Positions 43,355 to 52,628 of a stretch of 64,000 nt of DNA are shown one piece after another. The stretch is from Streptomyces sp. MP131-18 (GTDB taxonomy: Bacteria; Actinomycetota; Actinomycetes; Streptomycetales; Streptomycetaceae): NCBI RefSeq assembly GCF_001984575.1, contig NZ_LZNS01000001.1:2055275-2119274 (forward strand). Direction: 5' to 3'. The first letter of the stretch is position 1. Each line of letters starts with the position of its first letter. A model generated the notes under the pieces. It was not told the origin of the DNA, did not search any database, and saw only the letters and a program-made list of their open reading frames with translations. The translations under genes were made by a program, and so were the position numbers.

Positions 43355-44380
43355 TCAGAACACCGCTTCCGTCTCGTCCATCCGGTTCTGCGGAACGCGG
43401 TTCAGCTCCGCCGTCGCGTCGGCCAGGGGGGCCATCACGATGTCCGTGCCGCGCAGTGCCGTCATCCTGCCGAACTCGCCGTGGTGTGCGGCCTCCACCG
43501 CGTGCCAGCCGAAGCGGGTGGCCAGCACCCGGTCGTAGGCGGTCGGGGTGCCGCCGCGCTGGATGTGGCCGAGGATCATCGCGCGGGCCTCCTTGCCGAG
43601 CCGGTGCTCCAGCTCGTCGGCGAGGCGCTGGCCGATGCCCGTGAACCGCTCATGGCCGTACGGGTCGATCTCGCCGCGCTCGTACGGCATGGAGCCCTCG
43701 GCCGGGCGGGCGCCCTCGGCGACGCAGATCACGGCGAACTTCTTGCCGCGCGCGAACCGTTCCTCGACCATCTTGCACAGGTCGTCGATCTGGAAGGGCC
43801 GCTCGGGGATGCAGATGCCGTGCGCGCCGCCGGCCATGCCGGCCTCCAGCGCGATCCAGCCCGCGTGCCGCCCCATGACCTCGACGACCATGACCCGCTG
43901 GTGCGACTCCGCGGTCGTCTTCAGCCGGTCGATGGCCTCGGTGGCGACGCCGACGGCCGTGTCGAAGCCGAAGGTGCGGTCGGTGGCCGAAATGTCGTTG
44001 TCGATGGTCTTGGGCACGCCCACGACCGGGATACCGGCGTCGGAGAGCATGCGCGCCGCGGTCAGGGTGCCCTCGCCGCCGATCGGGATGAGGGCGTCCA
44101 GGCTGAGCTTGTGCCGGAACGCCTCCGCGTTGTCGCACGCCTCGGCAAGCCGGTGCCGCTCCAGGCGGCTGGAGCCGAGGATGGTGCCGCCGCGGGCCAG
44201 GATGCCGCTCACCTCGTTGATGTCCAGCTCGCGGTAGCGCCCTTCGAGGAGCCCTTTGAAGCCGTCCTCGAAACCGATCACCTGGTCGCCCCGGTCCACG
44301 ACGGCACGGTGCACAACCGACCGGATCACGGCGTTGAGGCCAGGGCAGTCACCGCCGGCGGTGAGAACTCCGATGCGCAT
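43355..44380 (-). CDS. pfkA: 6-phosphofructokinase
   Basis: 341-aa glycolytic enzyme, fructose-6-phosphate + ATP to fructose-1,6-bisphosphate. GVLTAGGDCPGLNAVIR is the nucleotide-binding start; IPIGGEGTLTAA and VVGVPKTIDNDI with catalytic Asp, EVMGRHAGWIAL and LGHIQRGGTPTAYDR are family blocks. The GGEGT (not GGDDT) glycine loop fits the ATP-using actinobacterial group. Divergent from pta-ackA-pyk. Confidence 0.97.
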   Translation of the reverse strand: MRIGVLTAGGDCPGLNAVIRSVVHRAVVDRGDQVIGFEDGFKGLLEGRYRELDINEVSGILARGGTILGSSRLERHRLAEACDNAEAFRHKLSLDALIPIGGEGTLTAARMLSDAGIPVVGVPKTIDNDISATDRTFGFDTAVGVATEAIDRLKTTAESHQRVMVVEVMGRHAGWIALEAGMAGGAHGICIPERPFQIDDLCKMVEERFARGKKFAVICVAEGARPAEGSMPYERGEIDPYGHERFTGIGQRLADELEHRLGKEARAMILGHIQRGGTPTAYDRVLATRFGWHAVEAAHHGEFGRMTALRGTDIVMAPLADATAELNRVPQNRMDETEAVF

Positions 44381-44614
44381 GGGGAACGCTCTCCTGCTCG
44401 CTTGGGACGGGGGTCGGGGACAGGCAAGGCTGGGATCGGCGACCGCTCCCTCGCGGCCGCCCGAATTGTTTCACGAGAAGGCGGCACGTTCGAACGGCGC
44501 TCGTCAACCCGACGCGCGCCCCATTACCTCTCACGGGTACGGTCGATAGGAGGGATGCTGCCCGGAACCCCTCACACCAGGCTTGCGACGGGACGACGGG
44601 GACGGGACGGGAAA

Positions 44615-46738
44615 GTGACGCGCAGCGTGTACGTGGCCGGTATCGGCCGCGGGGACGGCCGGCAGGCGATCGAGCTGGGGCTCATGGAGCTGTTGACGCG
44701 CCAGGTGGACCGGGTGGGGGTGTTCCGGCCGCTGGCGCACGAGGGCCCCGATCCGGTCTTCGACCTGCTCCGCGCCCGCTACCGGCTGGCCCAGTCGCCC
44801 GGGGCGGCGCGCGGCCTGCACTACGCGCAGGCCGCGGAGCTGCTGGCGGAGCGCGGCACGGACGCCCTGGTGGGGCGGCTGCTCGACCGGTTCCACGCGG
44901 TCACGCGCCAGTACGAGGTGGTGCTCGTCCTGGGCACCGACTACGCCGACACGCAACTGCCCGCGGAGCTGTCGCTGAACGCGCGGCTGGCGAACGAGTT
45001 CGGCGCGGCGGTGCTGCCCGTGGTGTCCGGCCTGGGGCAGGGCGGGGATTCGATCGTGGCCGAGGTGCGCAACGCCCACCACGCGTACGCCTCGCTCGGC
45101 TGCGAGGTGATCGCCATGATGGTGAACCGGGTCCGCGACAGCCACGCCGTGCGGGCGGCCCGTGAGCTGGCGGGTCACCTGCCCGTTCCGGTGTGGGTGC
45201 TGCCGGAGGAGCCCGCGCTGGCCGCGCCGACCGTGGCGCAGGTGCGGGAGGCGCTGGGGGCCGAGGTGCTGCTGGGCGACGCGACGGGGCTGGCGCGCGA
45301 CGTGCGGGACTTCGTGTTCGGCGGGGCGACGCTGCCGGTTTTCCTGCCCGCGCTGACCGAGGGCTGCCTGGTGCTCACGCCGGGCGACCGCGCGGATCTG
45401 GTGGTGGGCGCGCTGGCGGCACACTCCGCGAGCGCGCCGCCGATCGCGGGGCTCCTGCTGACGCTGGGCGCGCGCCCGGGCGAGGAGACGATGGCGCTGG
45501 CCGCCCGCCTCGCGCCGGGGACGCCGGTGCTGTCCGTGCCCGACGGCTCGTTCGCCACCGCCACCGCGCTCTCCGGCCTCGAGGGCAAGCTGACGGCGGC
45601 CACGCCGCGGAAGGCGGAGATCGCGCTCGGGGTGTTCGAGCGGCATGTGGCGACGCAGGCGCTGACCGAACGGATATCGCTGGTGCGCGGCGACCGGGTC
45701 ACCCCGATGATGTTCGAGCACCGGCTGATCGAGCGGGCCCGCGCGGACCGGCGGCACGTGGTGCTGCCCGAGGGCACCGAGGAACGGGTGCTGCGCGCGG
45801 CCGAGGTGCTGCTGCGGCGGAACGTGTGCGAGCTGACGCTGCTCGGCGACGAGACGGCCGTGCGCAAGCGGGCGGCGGATCTTGGCATCGACCTGACGGG
45901 CGGCGACCTGCCGGTGCGGATCACCGATCCGGTGACCTCGCCGCTGCGCGAACGGTTCGCCGAGGTGTACGCGGGGCTGCGGGCGCACCGGGGCGTCACC
46001 TACGAACTGGCGCACGACGTGGTGGCGGACGTGTCGTACTTCGGAACGCTGATGGTGAAGGAAGGGCTGGCCGACGGCATGGTCTCGGGCGCGGCGCATT
46101 CGACGGCGGCGACGATCCGGCCGGCGTTCGAGGTGATCAGGACGAAGCCGGAGGCGTCGATCGTGTCCTCCGTGTTCTTCATGTGCCTGGCGGACAAGGT
46201 GCTGGCCTACGGCGACTGCGCGGTCAATCCGGACCCGGACGCGGCGCAGCTGGCGGACATCGCGATCCAGTCGGCGGCGACCGCGGCCCAGTTCGGGGTG
46301 GAGCCGCGGATCGCGATGCTGTCGTACTCGACCGGCACCTCCGGCTCCGGCGCGGACGTGGACAAGGTGCGCGAGGCGACGGAGCTGGTGCGGCGGCTGC
46401 GCCCGGAGCTGATGGTGGAGGGCCCGATCCAGTACGACGCGGCGGTCGAGCCTTCGGTGGCGGCGACGAAACTGCCGGGGTCGAAGGTGGCCGGGCAGGC
46501 GACGGTCCTGGTCTTCCCCGACCTGAACACCGGGAACAACACGTACAAGGCGGTCCAGCGCTCGGCGGGCGCGGTCGCCGTGGGGCCCGTGCTCCAGGGG
46601 CTGCGCAAGCCGGTGAACGACCTGTCGCGGGGCGCGCTGGTGCAGGACATCGTCAACACGGTCGCCATCACCGCGATCCAGGCCCAGCAGGGCGGCCTTG
46701 CCGATCAGGAGGCCGATCAGGAGGAGGTGGCGTCGTGA
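44615..46738 (+). CDS. pta: Phosphate acetyltransferase (long form)
   Basis: 707 aa; acetyl-CoA + phosphate to acetyl phosphate + CoA. N-terminal P-loop-like BioD/DRTGG regulatory region (SVYVAGIGRGDGRQAIELGLMEL... FVFGGATLPVFL) of about 370 residues precedes the catalytic PTA domain: RRHVVLPEGTEERVLRAAEVL, GLADGMVSGAAHSTAATIRP, MLSYSTGTSGSGADVDKV, VFPDLNTGNNTYKAVQRS. GTG 44615 chosen since homology starts there (VTRSVYVAGI). GTGA overlap with ackA. Confidence 0.96.
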   Translation: MTRSVYVAGIGRGDGRQAIELGLMELLTRQVDRVGVFRPLAHEGPDPVFDLLRARYRLAQSPGAARGLHYAQAAELLAERGTDALVGRLLDRFHAVTRQYEVVLVLGTDYADTQLPAELSLNARLANEFGAAVLPVVSGLGQGGDSIVAEVRNAHHAYASLGCEVIAMMVNRVRDSHAVRAARELAGHLPVPVWVLPEEPALAAPTVAQVREALGAEVLLGDATGLARDVRDFVFGGATLPVFLPALTEGCLVLTPGDRADLVVGALAAHSASAPPIAGLLLTLGARPGEETMALAARLAPGTPVLSVPDGSFATATALSGLEGKLTAATPRKAEIALGVFERHVATQALTERISLVRGDRVTPMMFEHRLIERARADRRHVVLPEGTEERVLRAAEVLLRRNVCELTLLGDETAVRKRAADLGIDLTGGDLPVRITDPVTSPLRERFAEVYAGLRAHRGVTYELAHDVVADVSYFGTLMVKEGLADGMVSGAAHSTAATIRPAFEVIRTKPEASIVSSVFFMCLADKVLAYGDCAVNPDPDAAQLADIAIQSAATAAQFGVEPRIAMLSYSTGTSGSGADVDKVREATELVRRLRPELMVEGPIQYDAAVEPSVAATKLPGSKVAGQATVLVFPDLNTGNNTYKAVQRSAGAVAVGPVLQGLRKPVNDLSRGALVQDIVNTVAITAIQAQQGGLADQEADQEEVAS

Positions 46739-47961
46739 CGCGCACGAGGCGTGCGGGCAGCCGGGTACTCGTTCTCAACTCCGGCTCGTCGTCGGTGAAA
46801 TACCAGCTGCTCGACATGAACGGCACCGTGAACGGCGCCGCGCGGCTCGCCACTGGTCTGGTGGAGCGCATCGGGGAACGTTCCGCGCGCCTGGTGCACA
46901 CCCCGGCGCGCGGCGAGCGGCGCGAGCGGGAGGCGGATCTGCCGGACCACCGGGCGGCGCTGACCGCGGCGGCCGAGGAGCTGGCGGCGGACGGGCTCGG
47001 CCTCGACGCGCCGGAGCTGGCCGCGGTGGGCCACCGTGTGGTGCACGGCGGGCGGTGGTTCACCGAGCCGACGGTGGTGGACGAGGGCGTGCTCGCCGAG
47101 ATCGAACGTCTGGTGCCGCTGGCGCCGCTGCACAACCCGGCGAACATCGCCGGGATCAGGACGGCCATGGCGCTGAACGGGGACGTGCCGCAGGTCGCGG
47201 TCTTCGACACGGCGTTCCACACGACGATCCCGGAGCACGCGGCGCGCTACGCGCTCGACGCCAAGACGGCCGAGGAGCACCGCATCCGCAAGTACGGCTT
47301 CCACGGCACCTCGCACGCGTACGTGGCGCGGCGCACGGCCGCGCTGCTGGGGCGCGAGCCGTCGGCGGTGAACGTGATCGTGCTGCACCTGGGCAACGGC
47401 GCGTCGGCCTCGGCGGTGGCGGGCGGCCGGTGCGTGGAGACGTCGATGGGCCTGACCCCGTTGGAAGGGCTCGTGATGGGTACCCGCTCGGGCGACATCG
47501 ATCCGGCGGTGGTCTTCCACCTGTCGCGGGTCGCCGGCCTGGCCATGGAGGACATCGACGTGCTGCTGAACCAGCGCTCGGGCCTGATGGGGCTGTGCGG
47601 CGACAACGACATGCGGGAAGTGCTGCGGCGCAGGGCGGAGGGGGACGAGGACGCGCGGCTCGCCTTCGACGTCTACATCCACCGGCTGAAGAAGTACATC
47701 GGCGCCTACTGCGCGGTGCTCGGCCGGGTCGACGCGGTCGCGTTCACCGCCGGGGTCGGGGAGAACGCGGCACCGGTCAGGTCCGCGGCCGTGGCGGGCC
47801 TGGACGGGCTGGGCATCGAGGTGGACGAGTCGGCGAACACCGCGCGGGAGAGCGGCCCCCGGCTGATCTCCCCGGAGTACGCTCGGGTCGCGGTCGCCGT
47901 GGTGCCCACGGACGAGGAACTGGAGATCGCGACCCAGGTGTTCGCCCTGGTCGGATCGTGA
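46735..47961 (+). CDS. ackA: Acetate kinase
   Basis: 408 aa; acetyl phosphate + ADP to acetate + ATP. VLVLNSGSSSVKYQLLD, HRVVHGGRWFTEP, VFDTAFHTTIPEHA, YGFHGTSHAYVARR, LHLGNGASASAVAGGRCVETSMG, LEGLVMGTRSGDIDP and AFTAGVGENAAPVR are all present, including the catalytic Arg/Asp/Glu regions. GGAGGAGG precedes the GTG inside the pta 3' end; the pair is translationally coupled. Confidence 0.97.
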   Translation: MTRTRRAGSRVLVLNSGSSSVKYQLLDMNGTVNGAARLATGLVERIGERSARLVHTPARGERREREADLPDHRAALTAAAEELAADGLGLDAPELAAVGHRVVHGGRWFTEPTVVDEGVLAEIERLVPLAPLHNPANIAGIRTAMALNGDVPQVAVFDTAFHTTIPEHAARYALDAKTAEEHRIRKYGFHGTSHAYVARRTAALLGREPSAVNVIVLHLGNGASASAVAGGRCVETSMGLTPLEGLVMGTRSGDIDPAVVFHLSRVAGLAMEDIDVLLNQRSGLMGLCGDNDMREVLRRRAEGDEDARLAFDVYIHRLKKYIGAYCAVLGRVDAVAFTAGVGENAAPVRSAAVAGLDGLGIEVDESANTARESGPRLISPEYARVAVAVVPTDEELEIATQVFALVGS

Positions 47962-48056
47962 GGGTCCGGGAGCGTTCGTGGATGCGCGCGAGCACGCTCG
48001 GATAGCCTGACCCCGCCGATAATTCAGCTACGGAACAAATCGATAGGATCGCCACC

Positions 48057-49487
48057 ATGCGCCGTTCCAAAATCGTCTGCACCCTGGGCCCCGCCGTCGA
48101 TTCCTTCGAGCAGCTCAAGGCCCTGATCGACGCGGGCATGAACGTGGCCCGTTTCAACTTCAGCCACGGGTCCCACGAGGAGCACGAGGAGCGGTACCAC
48201 CGGCTGCGCAAGGCCAGCGAGGACACGGGCCGGCCGGTGGGCGTGCTGGCCGACCTCCAGGGGCCGAAGATCCGGCTGGAAACGTTTGCCAACGGGCCGG
48301 TGGAGCTCCAGCGCGGCGACGAGTTCACCATCACCACCGAGGATGTCGCCGGCGACCGGTCGATCTGCGGCACCACCTACAAGGGGCTGCCGGGCGACGT
48401 CGCCAAGGGCGAGACCATCCTGATCAACGACGGGAACGTGTCGCTCCAGGTCACCGAGGTCGACGGGCCGCGCGTGCGGACCATCGTCATCGAGGGCGGC
48501 GTGATCTCCGACCACAAGGGCATCAACCTGCCGGGCGTCGCGGTGAACGTGCCCGCGCTGTCCGAGAAGGACGTGGAGGACCTGGAGTTCGCGCTGCGGC
48601 TCGGCGCCGACATGGTGGCGCTGTCGTTCGTGCGGAACGCGGGCGACGTGCGGGACGTGCACCGCGTGATGGACCGGGTGGGCCGCCGCGTCCCGGTGAT
48701 CGCCAAGGTGGAGAAGCCGCAGGCGGTCGACAACATGGAGGAGGTCGTCCTGGCCTTCGACGGGGTGATGGTGGCGCGCGGCGACCTCGCGGTCGAATAC
48801 CCGCTTGAGCGCGTGCCGATGGTGCAGAAGCGGCTGATCGGCCTGTGCCGCAGGAACGCCAAGCCGGTGATCGTGGCGACCCAGATGATGGAGTCGATGA
48901 TCACCAACTCCCGCCCGACGCGCGCCGAGGCGTCCGACGTGGCGAACGCGATCCTCGACGGCGCCGACGCGGTCATGCTGTCCGCCGAGTCGTCCGTGGG
49001 CCGCTATCCGATCGAGACGGTCAAGACCATGTCGAAGATCGTGGTGGCCGCGGAGAGCGAGCTGCTCTCGCGCGGCCTGCTGCCGCTGGTGCCGGGCAAG
49101 AAGCCGCGCACCCAGGGCGGGTCCGTGGCCCGCGCCGCGGCCGAGATGGCGGACTTCCTCGACGCGAAGGCGCTGGTGGCGTTCACCCAGTCCGGGGACA
49201 CCGCGCGGCGCCTTTCGCGGTACCGCGCGGTGCAGCCGATCCTGGCGTTCACCTCCGACATCGGGACCCGCAACCAGCTGACGCTGAGCTGGGGCGTCGA
49301 GACGTTCGTCGTGCGGCACGCCAACCACACGGACGAAATGGTGGAGTTGTGCGACGCCCAACTGTCGCGCCTCAACCGCTTCTCCCAGGGCGACACCATG
49401 ATCATCACGGCCGGTTCCCCTCCCGGCGTGCCGGGCACGACCAACATGGTGCGCGTCCACCACCTCGGTGGACACGGCGGCGTTTAA
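48057..49487 (+). CDS. pyk: Pyruvate kinase
   Basis: 476 aa; phosphoenolpyruvate + ADP to pyruvate + ATP. RRSKIVCTLGPAVDS, MNVARFNFSHGSHEEH, GVLADLQGPKIR, VIAKVEKPQAVDNMEEV, MVARGDLAVEYPLERVP, TQMMESMITNSRPTRAEASDVANAI, and a C-terminal PK_C domain (AFTQSGDTARRLSRYR). Complete and regular. Starts 95 bp after ackA. Confidence 0.97.
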   Translation: MRRSKIVCTLGPAVDSFEQLKALIDAGMNVARFNFSHGSHEEHEERYHRLRKASEDTGRPVGVLADLQGPKIRLETFANGPVELQRGDEFTITTEDVAGDRSICGTTYKGLPGDVAKGETILINDGNVSLQVTEVDGPRVRTIVIEGGVISDHKGINLPGVAVNVPALSEKDVEDLEFALRLGADMVALSFVRNAGDVRDVHRVMDRVGRRVPVIAKVEKPQAVDNMEEVVLAFDGVMVARGDLAVEYPLERVPMVQKRLIGLCRRNAKPVIVATQMMESMITNSRPTRAEASDVANAILDGADAVMLSAESSVGRYPIETVKTMSKIVVAAESELLSRGLLPLVPGKKPRTQGGSVARAAAEMADFLDAKALVAFTQSGDTARRLSRYRAVQPILAFTSDIGTRNQLTLSWGVETFVVRHANHTDEMVELCDAQLSRLNRFSQGDTMIITAGSPPGVPGTTNMVRVHHLGGHGGV

Positions 49488-49516
49488 GGCCGTCGCGCGG
49501 CCGGCGCCGGGGGCGG

Positions 49517-49545
49517 GGACCGGGGGACGCGCGGCTCCCCGGTCC
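49517..49545. terminator. Bidirectional hairpin between pyk and the convergent operon
   Basis: Perfect 9-bp arms GGACCGGGG / CCCCGGTCC with an 11-base loop in the 65-bp gap between two converging genes. Confidence 0.6.
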
Positions 49546-49552
49546 GTGCCCG

Positions 49553-50911
49553 TCAGGCCGGGGGAACGGTCGGGCCGTCGTGGGTGTGATAGATCTTCAT
49601 GCCCTGCATGGTCAGCGTGCCGCCGAACTGCCCCGCCTGCGTGACGAACACGTCGGTGAAGTGGACCACCGGCAGATCCAGCGGCGGCTGGTGCTCCGGG
49701 TCGAACACGATGGGGATGACGCCGAACAGGTTTCCTTCGAGCCGCTCGGTGTACATGGTGACGGTGCCGTTCCTGAAGGTGGAGTTGGAGCCCTCGGCGG
49801 TGCCCACGTGCGTGCGCACGCCCCCCTGGCCGTCCACGATCTGGTGCAGGTTGCCGATGTCCACCTTCTCCGCGGTGAACTTGAGCACCTGCTTGGTGGT
49901 GCCGTCCGCGGTGGTGACGTTGACGACGCCGTGGTACTGGAGGCCCGCCAGGGTGAGGTAGGTCGCCTCCAGGTACCAGGGGTCGTTCGGCAGCGTGCGG
50001 GGCGTCTGCTCGTCCGTCCCGGCCACGGACTCCTCGACGGGACAGGGGAACGGCTCGCGGCCCGCCGCGTCCGGCGCGAACAGGTCCGCACCCGCCTCTT
50101 CGTCGTTCTCGGCTTCGTCCTCGCCCGCCGCGTCCTCCGCGGGCTCCTCCGCGGGCTCCTCCGCGGGCTCCTCCTCGGCCGCCGGCTCTTCCGCGGCCTC
50201 TTCCTGCCGCGCCCCGGGGTCCTCGGACGGCTCCTCCGCGGGCTCCGCGGGCTCTTCCGGCTCCTCCGGCTCCTCCGGCTCCTCCGGGGCGACGGGCTCC
50301 TCGGGCGGCTCCGTGTCCTCGGGCCGCTCCTCGTCCCGGCGGCCCGGCGTGAGCAGGTCCTCCAGACCGTTGCCCAGGTCCTCAAGGCCCTGCCCGAGCC
50401 CGAGCGGGTCCCTGGGGTCGAACTCCCCCGCGGCGGGCTCCTCTTCCGGCTCCGCTTCGGGCTCCTCGGCCGCTTCCTCCGGCTCTGCGGCCCCGTCGGC
50501 GGCTCCCGCGTCCCCCACGGCGCCCTCGGCCTCCGCGGTGTCCTGCGCCTCCTCCGGCTCCGGATCAGGCTCCGGTTCCCCGGCCGGCTCCTCCTCGGAC
50601 TCGGGCTCGGGCTCCTCCGCCGGTTCCTCCGCGGGCTGTTCCGGCTCCTCCGGCTCCTCGCCCGGCTGCTCGCCGTCGGGAACGGCCACGCACGGCCCGC
50701 TCTGGAACGGGTTCTCCGGGGGCTGCGGGTCGGCCTTGGCCAACGGCGAGGTGAACCCCATCCCCATCAGCGCCGCCGAGGGCATCGCCGCCAGAGCGAT
50801 CGCTTTCCCCACCGGCATGTGCAGACGTTGCAGCAGCGTCTTGCGGGGGGCGGCGTGCCGCGGGCCCTCCTCGGCCGCCGCGTCGGCCGGTGCTATGTCG
50901 TCAGTCGGCAC
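49553..50911 (-). CDS. Exported Glu/Pro-rich protein of the DUF6230/DUF6114 operon
   Basis: 452 aa. A basic start, then hydrophobic VGKAIALAAMPSAALMGMGF with cleavage near AKA, suggests export. Residues about 75-290 are low-complexity Glu/Pro/Ala (EEPAEEPAEEPAED and EEPEEPEEPEEP), encoded by 9- and 12-bp tandem repeats. A conserved-looking C-terminal domain (about 300-452) has YLEATYLTLAGLQYHGVVNV, VLKFTAEKVDIGNLHQIV and GTLTMQGMKIYHTHDGP, probably beta-rich. The acidic spacer could span or sit in the cell wall. GTG start overlaps the DUF6114 stop by 11 bp. Function unknown. Confidence 0.85.
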   Translation of the reverse strand: MPTDDIAPADAAAEEGPRHAAPRKTLLQRLHMPVGKAIALAAMPSAALMGMGFTSPLAKADPQPPENPFQSGPCVAVPDGEQPGEEPEEPEQPAEEPAEEPEPESEEEPAGEPEPDPEPEEAQDTAEAEGAVGDAGAADGAAEPEEAAEEPEAEPEEEPAAGEFDPRDPLGLGQGLEDLGNGLEDLLTPGRRDEERPEDTEPPEEPVAPEEPEEPEEPEEPAEPAEEPSEDPGARQEEAAEEPAAEEEPAEEPAEEPAEDAAGEDEAENDEEAGADLFAPDAAGREPFPCPVEESVAGTDEQTPRTLPNDPWYLEATYLTLAGLQYHGVVNVTTADGTTKQVLKFTAEKVDIGNLHQIVDGQGGVRTHVGTAEGSNSTFRNGTVTMYTERLEGNLFGVIPIVFDPEHQPPLDLPVVHFTDVFVTQAGQFGGTLTMQGMKIYHTHDGPTVPPA

Positions 50912-51446
50912 GGTGTTTCCCCTTCCCCGGGTCCTTCCCGCGCTCGGGTGCGGCCCCCTCGAAACCGGCCAGCGCGCTGCCGGTGCCGGGAGTCGTGGCC
51001 GGCGGCTCCCGGTCCCCTGTGTCTTGCTCGTCAGCCGCGGAACGCTGCTCGCCCGGCAGCCACGCGACGCTCATCGCCCCGCCGATCATCCCGAAGAGGA
51101 ATCCGACGAGAAATCCGCCGAAGTTCGAGACGATCAGGGACACCAGCGCCAGCAGAATCGCCGCGACGCCCGCGAATATCCGCACGTGCGGCTGGAACCA
51201 TATGGTGAGCCCGAGCAGCATCAGCAGAATCCCGATCACCAGCGACCCCGCACCCGCCGTGGTGGCCATGCGGACGGTGAGATCGCCGAAGGTGACGTTC
51301 CGGTACGGGAAGTAGGCGATCGGCAGTCCCGCGATCAGGACGAACAGGCCGGCCCAGAAGGGCCGCCGCCACCGGAAGTACCGGAACGCAAGGCGTCCGC
51401 GGGAGAAAAAGGAAACAATGGGCTGACCCTCGGTGTTGATGCTCAC
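50901..51446 (-). CDS. DUF6114 family membrane protein
   Basis: 181 aa from GTG 51446 (GGGAG 8 bases upstream), start VSINTEGQPI. Four membrane segments: FWAGLFVLIAGLPIAYF, MATTAGAGSLVIGILLMLLGLTIWF, IFAGVAAILLALVSLIV, FGGFLVGFLFGMIGGAMSVAW; then a polar C-terminal tail. Recognised as DUF6114, nearly always beside DUF6230 in Streptomyces. Function unknown; middle gene of a three-gene operon. Confidence 0.85.
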   Translation of the reverse strand: MSINTEGQPIVSFFSRGRLAFRYFRWRRPFWAGLFVLIAGLPIAYFPYRNVTFGDLTVRMATTAGAGSLVIGILLMLLGLTIWFQPHVRIFAGVAAILLALVSLIVSNFGGFLVGFLFGMIGGAMSVAWLPGEQRSAADEQDTGDREPPATTPGTGSALAGFEGAAPERGKDPGKGKHRAD

Positions 51447-51551
51447 GGCACGTACTCCCCAGTGGCGCGATTCAGTGGCGGGACGCACGATACGGCGTTT
51501 TCCCTGGGGCAGAGACGGGAGTCCGCTCTGCCCCAGGCACGGCTCATGCCG

Positions 51552-52166
51552 TCAGAAGCACTCGTCCTTGCCCGCATGCAGACTCAAGCTCAGATCGGTG
51601 AGCTCGAACGTGCCTGCGGACGTGGCCCACGCGGTCTGCTCGACATCGGTGAGCACGACGGACTCTGCCTGCTGCCCGAACGAGCCGGGGGTGAACTCCC
51701 CTGTCGGGTCGGGTCCTCTCGACTGATCGTCGACGCTGACACCGATGTCGATGTTCGTGAACACGGCCTGCGCGTCCAGTTGCGAGATATCGATGAACAG
51801 GTTGTCGGCGATGACCGGGTTGCTCGGGTCGCTGCCCGCCCCGATCTTCAGGGTGACGTCCCCGATGAAGGGCACCGGGACAACGACCGACTGGCAGAGG
51901 TTGTTGATCTCGGCGCGCTCGAACGCCGAGACCGCGACCGGCTCCCGTCCGGGTCCCGGCGGATTGACGCTCGCGCCGTACTGTACGAATCCTTCGCCGT
52001 ACAGCCGGTCGACACTCACTTTGAACTCCTGCCCGGAAACGCTGAACGAAGCGGCCAGCGCGCCCTGGGCCAGGGCGACGCCTATGGCTGCGGTTGCGGC
52101 CACGCTCGGCACCATGACCAGACCGAATCGCCGCCATCTGGTGCCGCCGCGAGCCTGTGACTCCAT
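51552..52166 (-). CDS. DUF6230 family exported protein
   Basis: 204 aa; ATG 52166 with AAGGAGGAAAG upstream. Tat-like or Sec signal (RRFGLVMVPSVAATAAIGVAL, cleavage near ALA), then a beta-rich body: FSVSGQEFKVSVDRLYGEGFVQY, VTLKIGAGSDPSNPVIADNLF, TFELTDLSLSLHAGKDECF. Matches DUF6230 as I know it. First gene of the operon; exported, function unknown, possibly surface-associated. Confidence 0.87.
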   Translation of the reverse strand: MESQARGGTRWRRFGLVMVPSVAATAAIGVALAQGALAASFSVSGQEFKVSVDRLYGEGFVQYGASVNPPGPGREPVAVSAFERAEINNLCQSVVVPVPFIGDVTLKIGAGSDPSNPVIADNLFIDISQLDAQAVFTNIDIGVSVDDQSRGPDPTGEFTPGSFGQQAESVVLTDVEQTAWATSAGTFELTDLSLSLHAGKDECF

Positions 52167-52418
52167 GACTTTCCTCCTTCACGGACGAACATCTCCACAC
52201 GACCCGGCGACTGTGGTCAGCAGGCGTCCGGCGCCTGGAGAGGAGAAGCGCGTTATCCCCGGACTGCACCCCGGCGACAGCCACTGGCCGCGGTGTACGC
52301 GGCTCACTGCGGAACAGGTCCCGCCCGACGGGCGGGAACCCCCCTGCCCCGAGGCCGACACGTGACTCCATCGGCTTGGCCGATCGTGGTGCATCTCACG
52401 GGATGACACAAGGGGTTC

Positions 52419-52434
52419 ATTACTTGCCAGTAAT
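52419..52434 (-). promoter_or_regulatory. Palindrome ATTACT-TGCC-AGTAAT upstream of DUF6230 operon
   Basis: 6-bp perfect arms around TGCC, about 250 bp upstream of the DUF6230 start. It lies in the 460-bp gap 52167-52628, which otherwise has no gene. TTACT-(4-8 bp)-AGTAA layouts are typical of TetR/MarR sites, so an unlinked regulator may act here. Confidence 0.45.
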
Positions 52435-52561
52435 ACCGATGTGGGAAATCCGTGGAGAACGCCCGGACTTCCGCACGCACGGTGCACACAACAGGTCACC
52501 CCACACGCGCACCAAATAGGACGTAACACGCCCGAAATCACCAACAGGAACTACACAATGT

Positions 52562-52607
52562 GACAGCGGCCGCGTTTACCAAGTTTTGGTAAAGCGCGGC
52601 CGCTGTC
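52562..52607 (-). terminator. Long hairpin terminator after the thioredoxin gene
   Basis: Stem of 20 bp with one bulged C: GACAGCGGCCGCGTTTACCA pairs with 52587-52607, loop AGTTT. It begins 21 bases past the thioredoxin stop. The T/A-rich inner part makes it very stable yet accessible; a strong terminator. Confidence 0.8.
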
Positions 52608-52628
52608 GCTGGATGAGAGGGCCGCGGC

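Noticed and set aside
50121..50300. CRISPR-like array in the Glu/Pro-rich gene
   Set aside because: The repeats are 9-12 bp, contiguous, in frame and without spacers; they are codon repeats.
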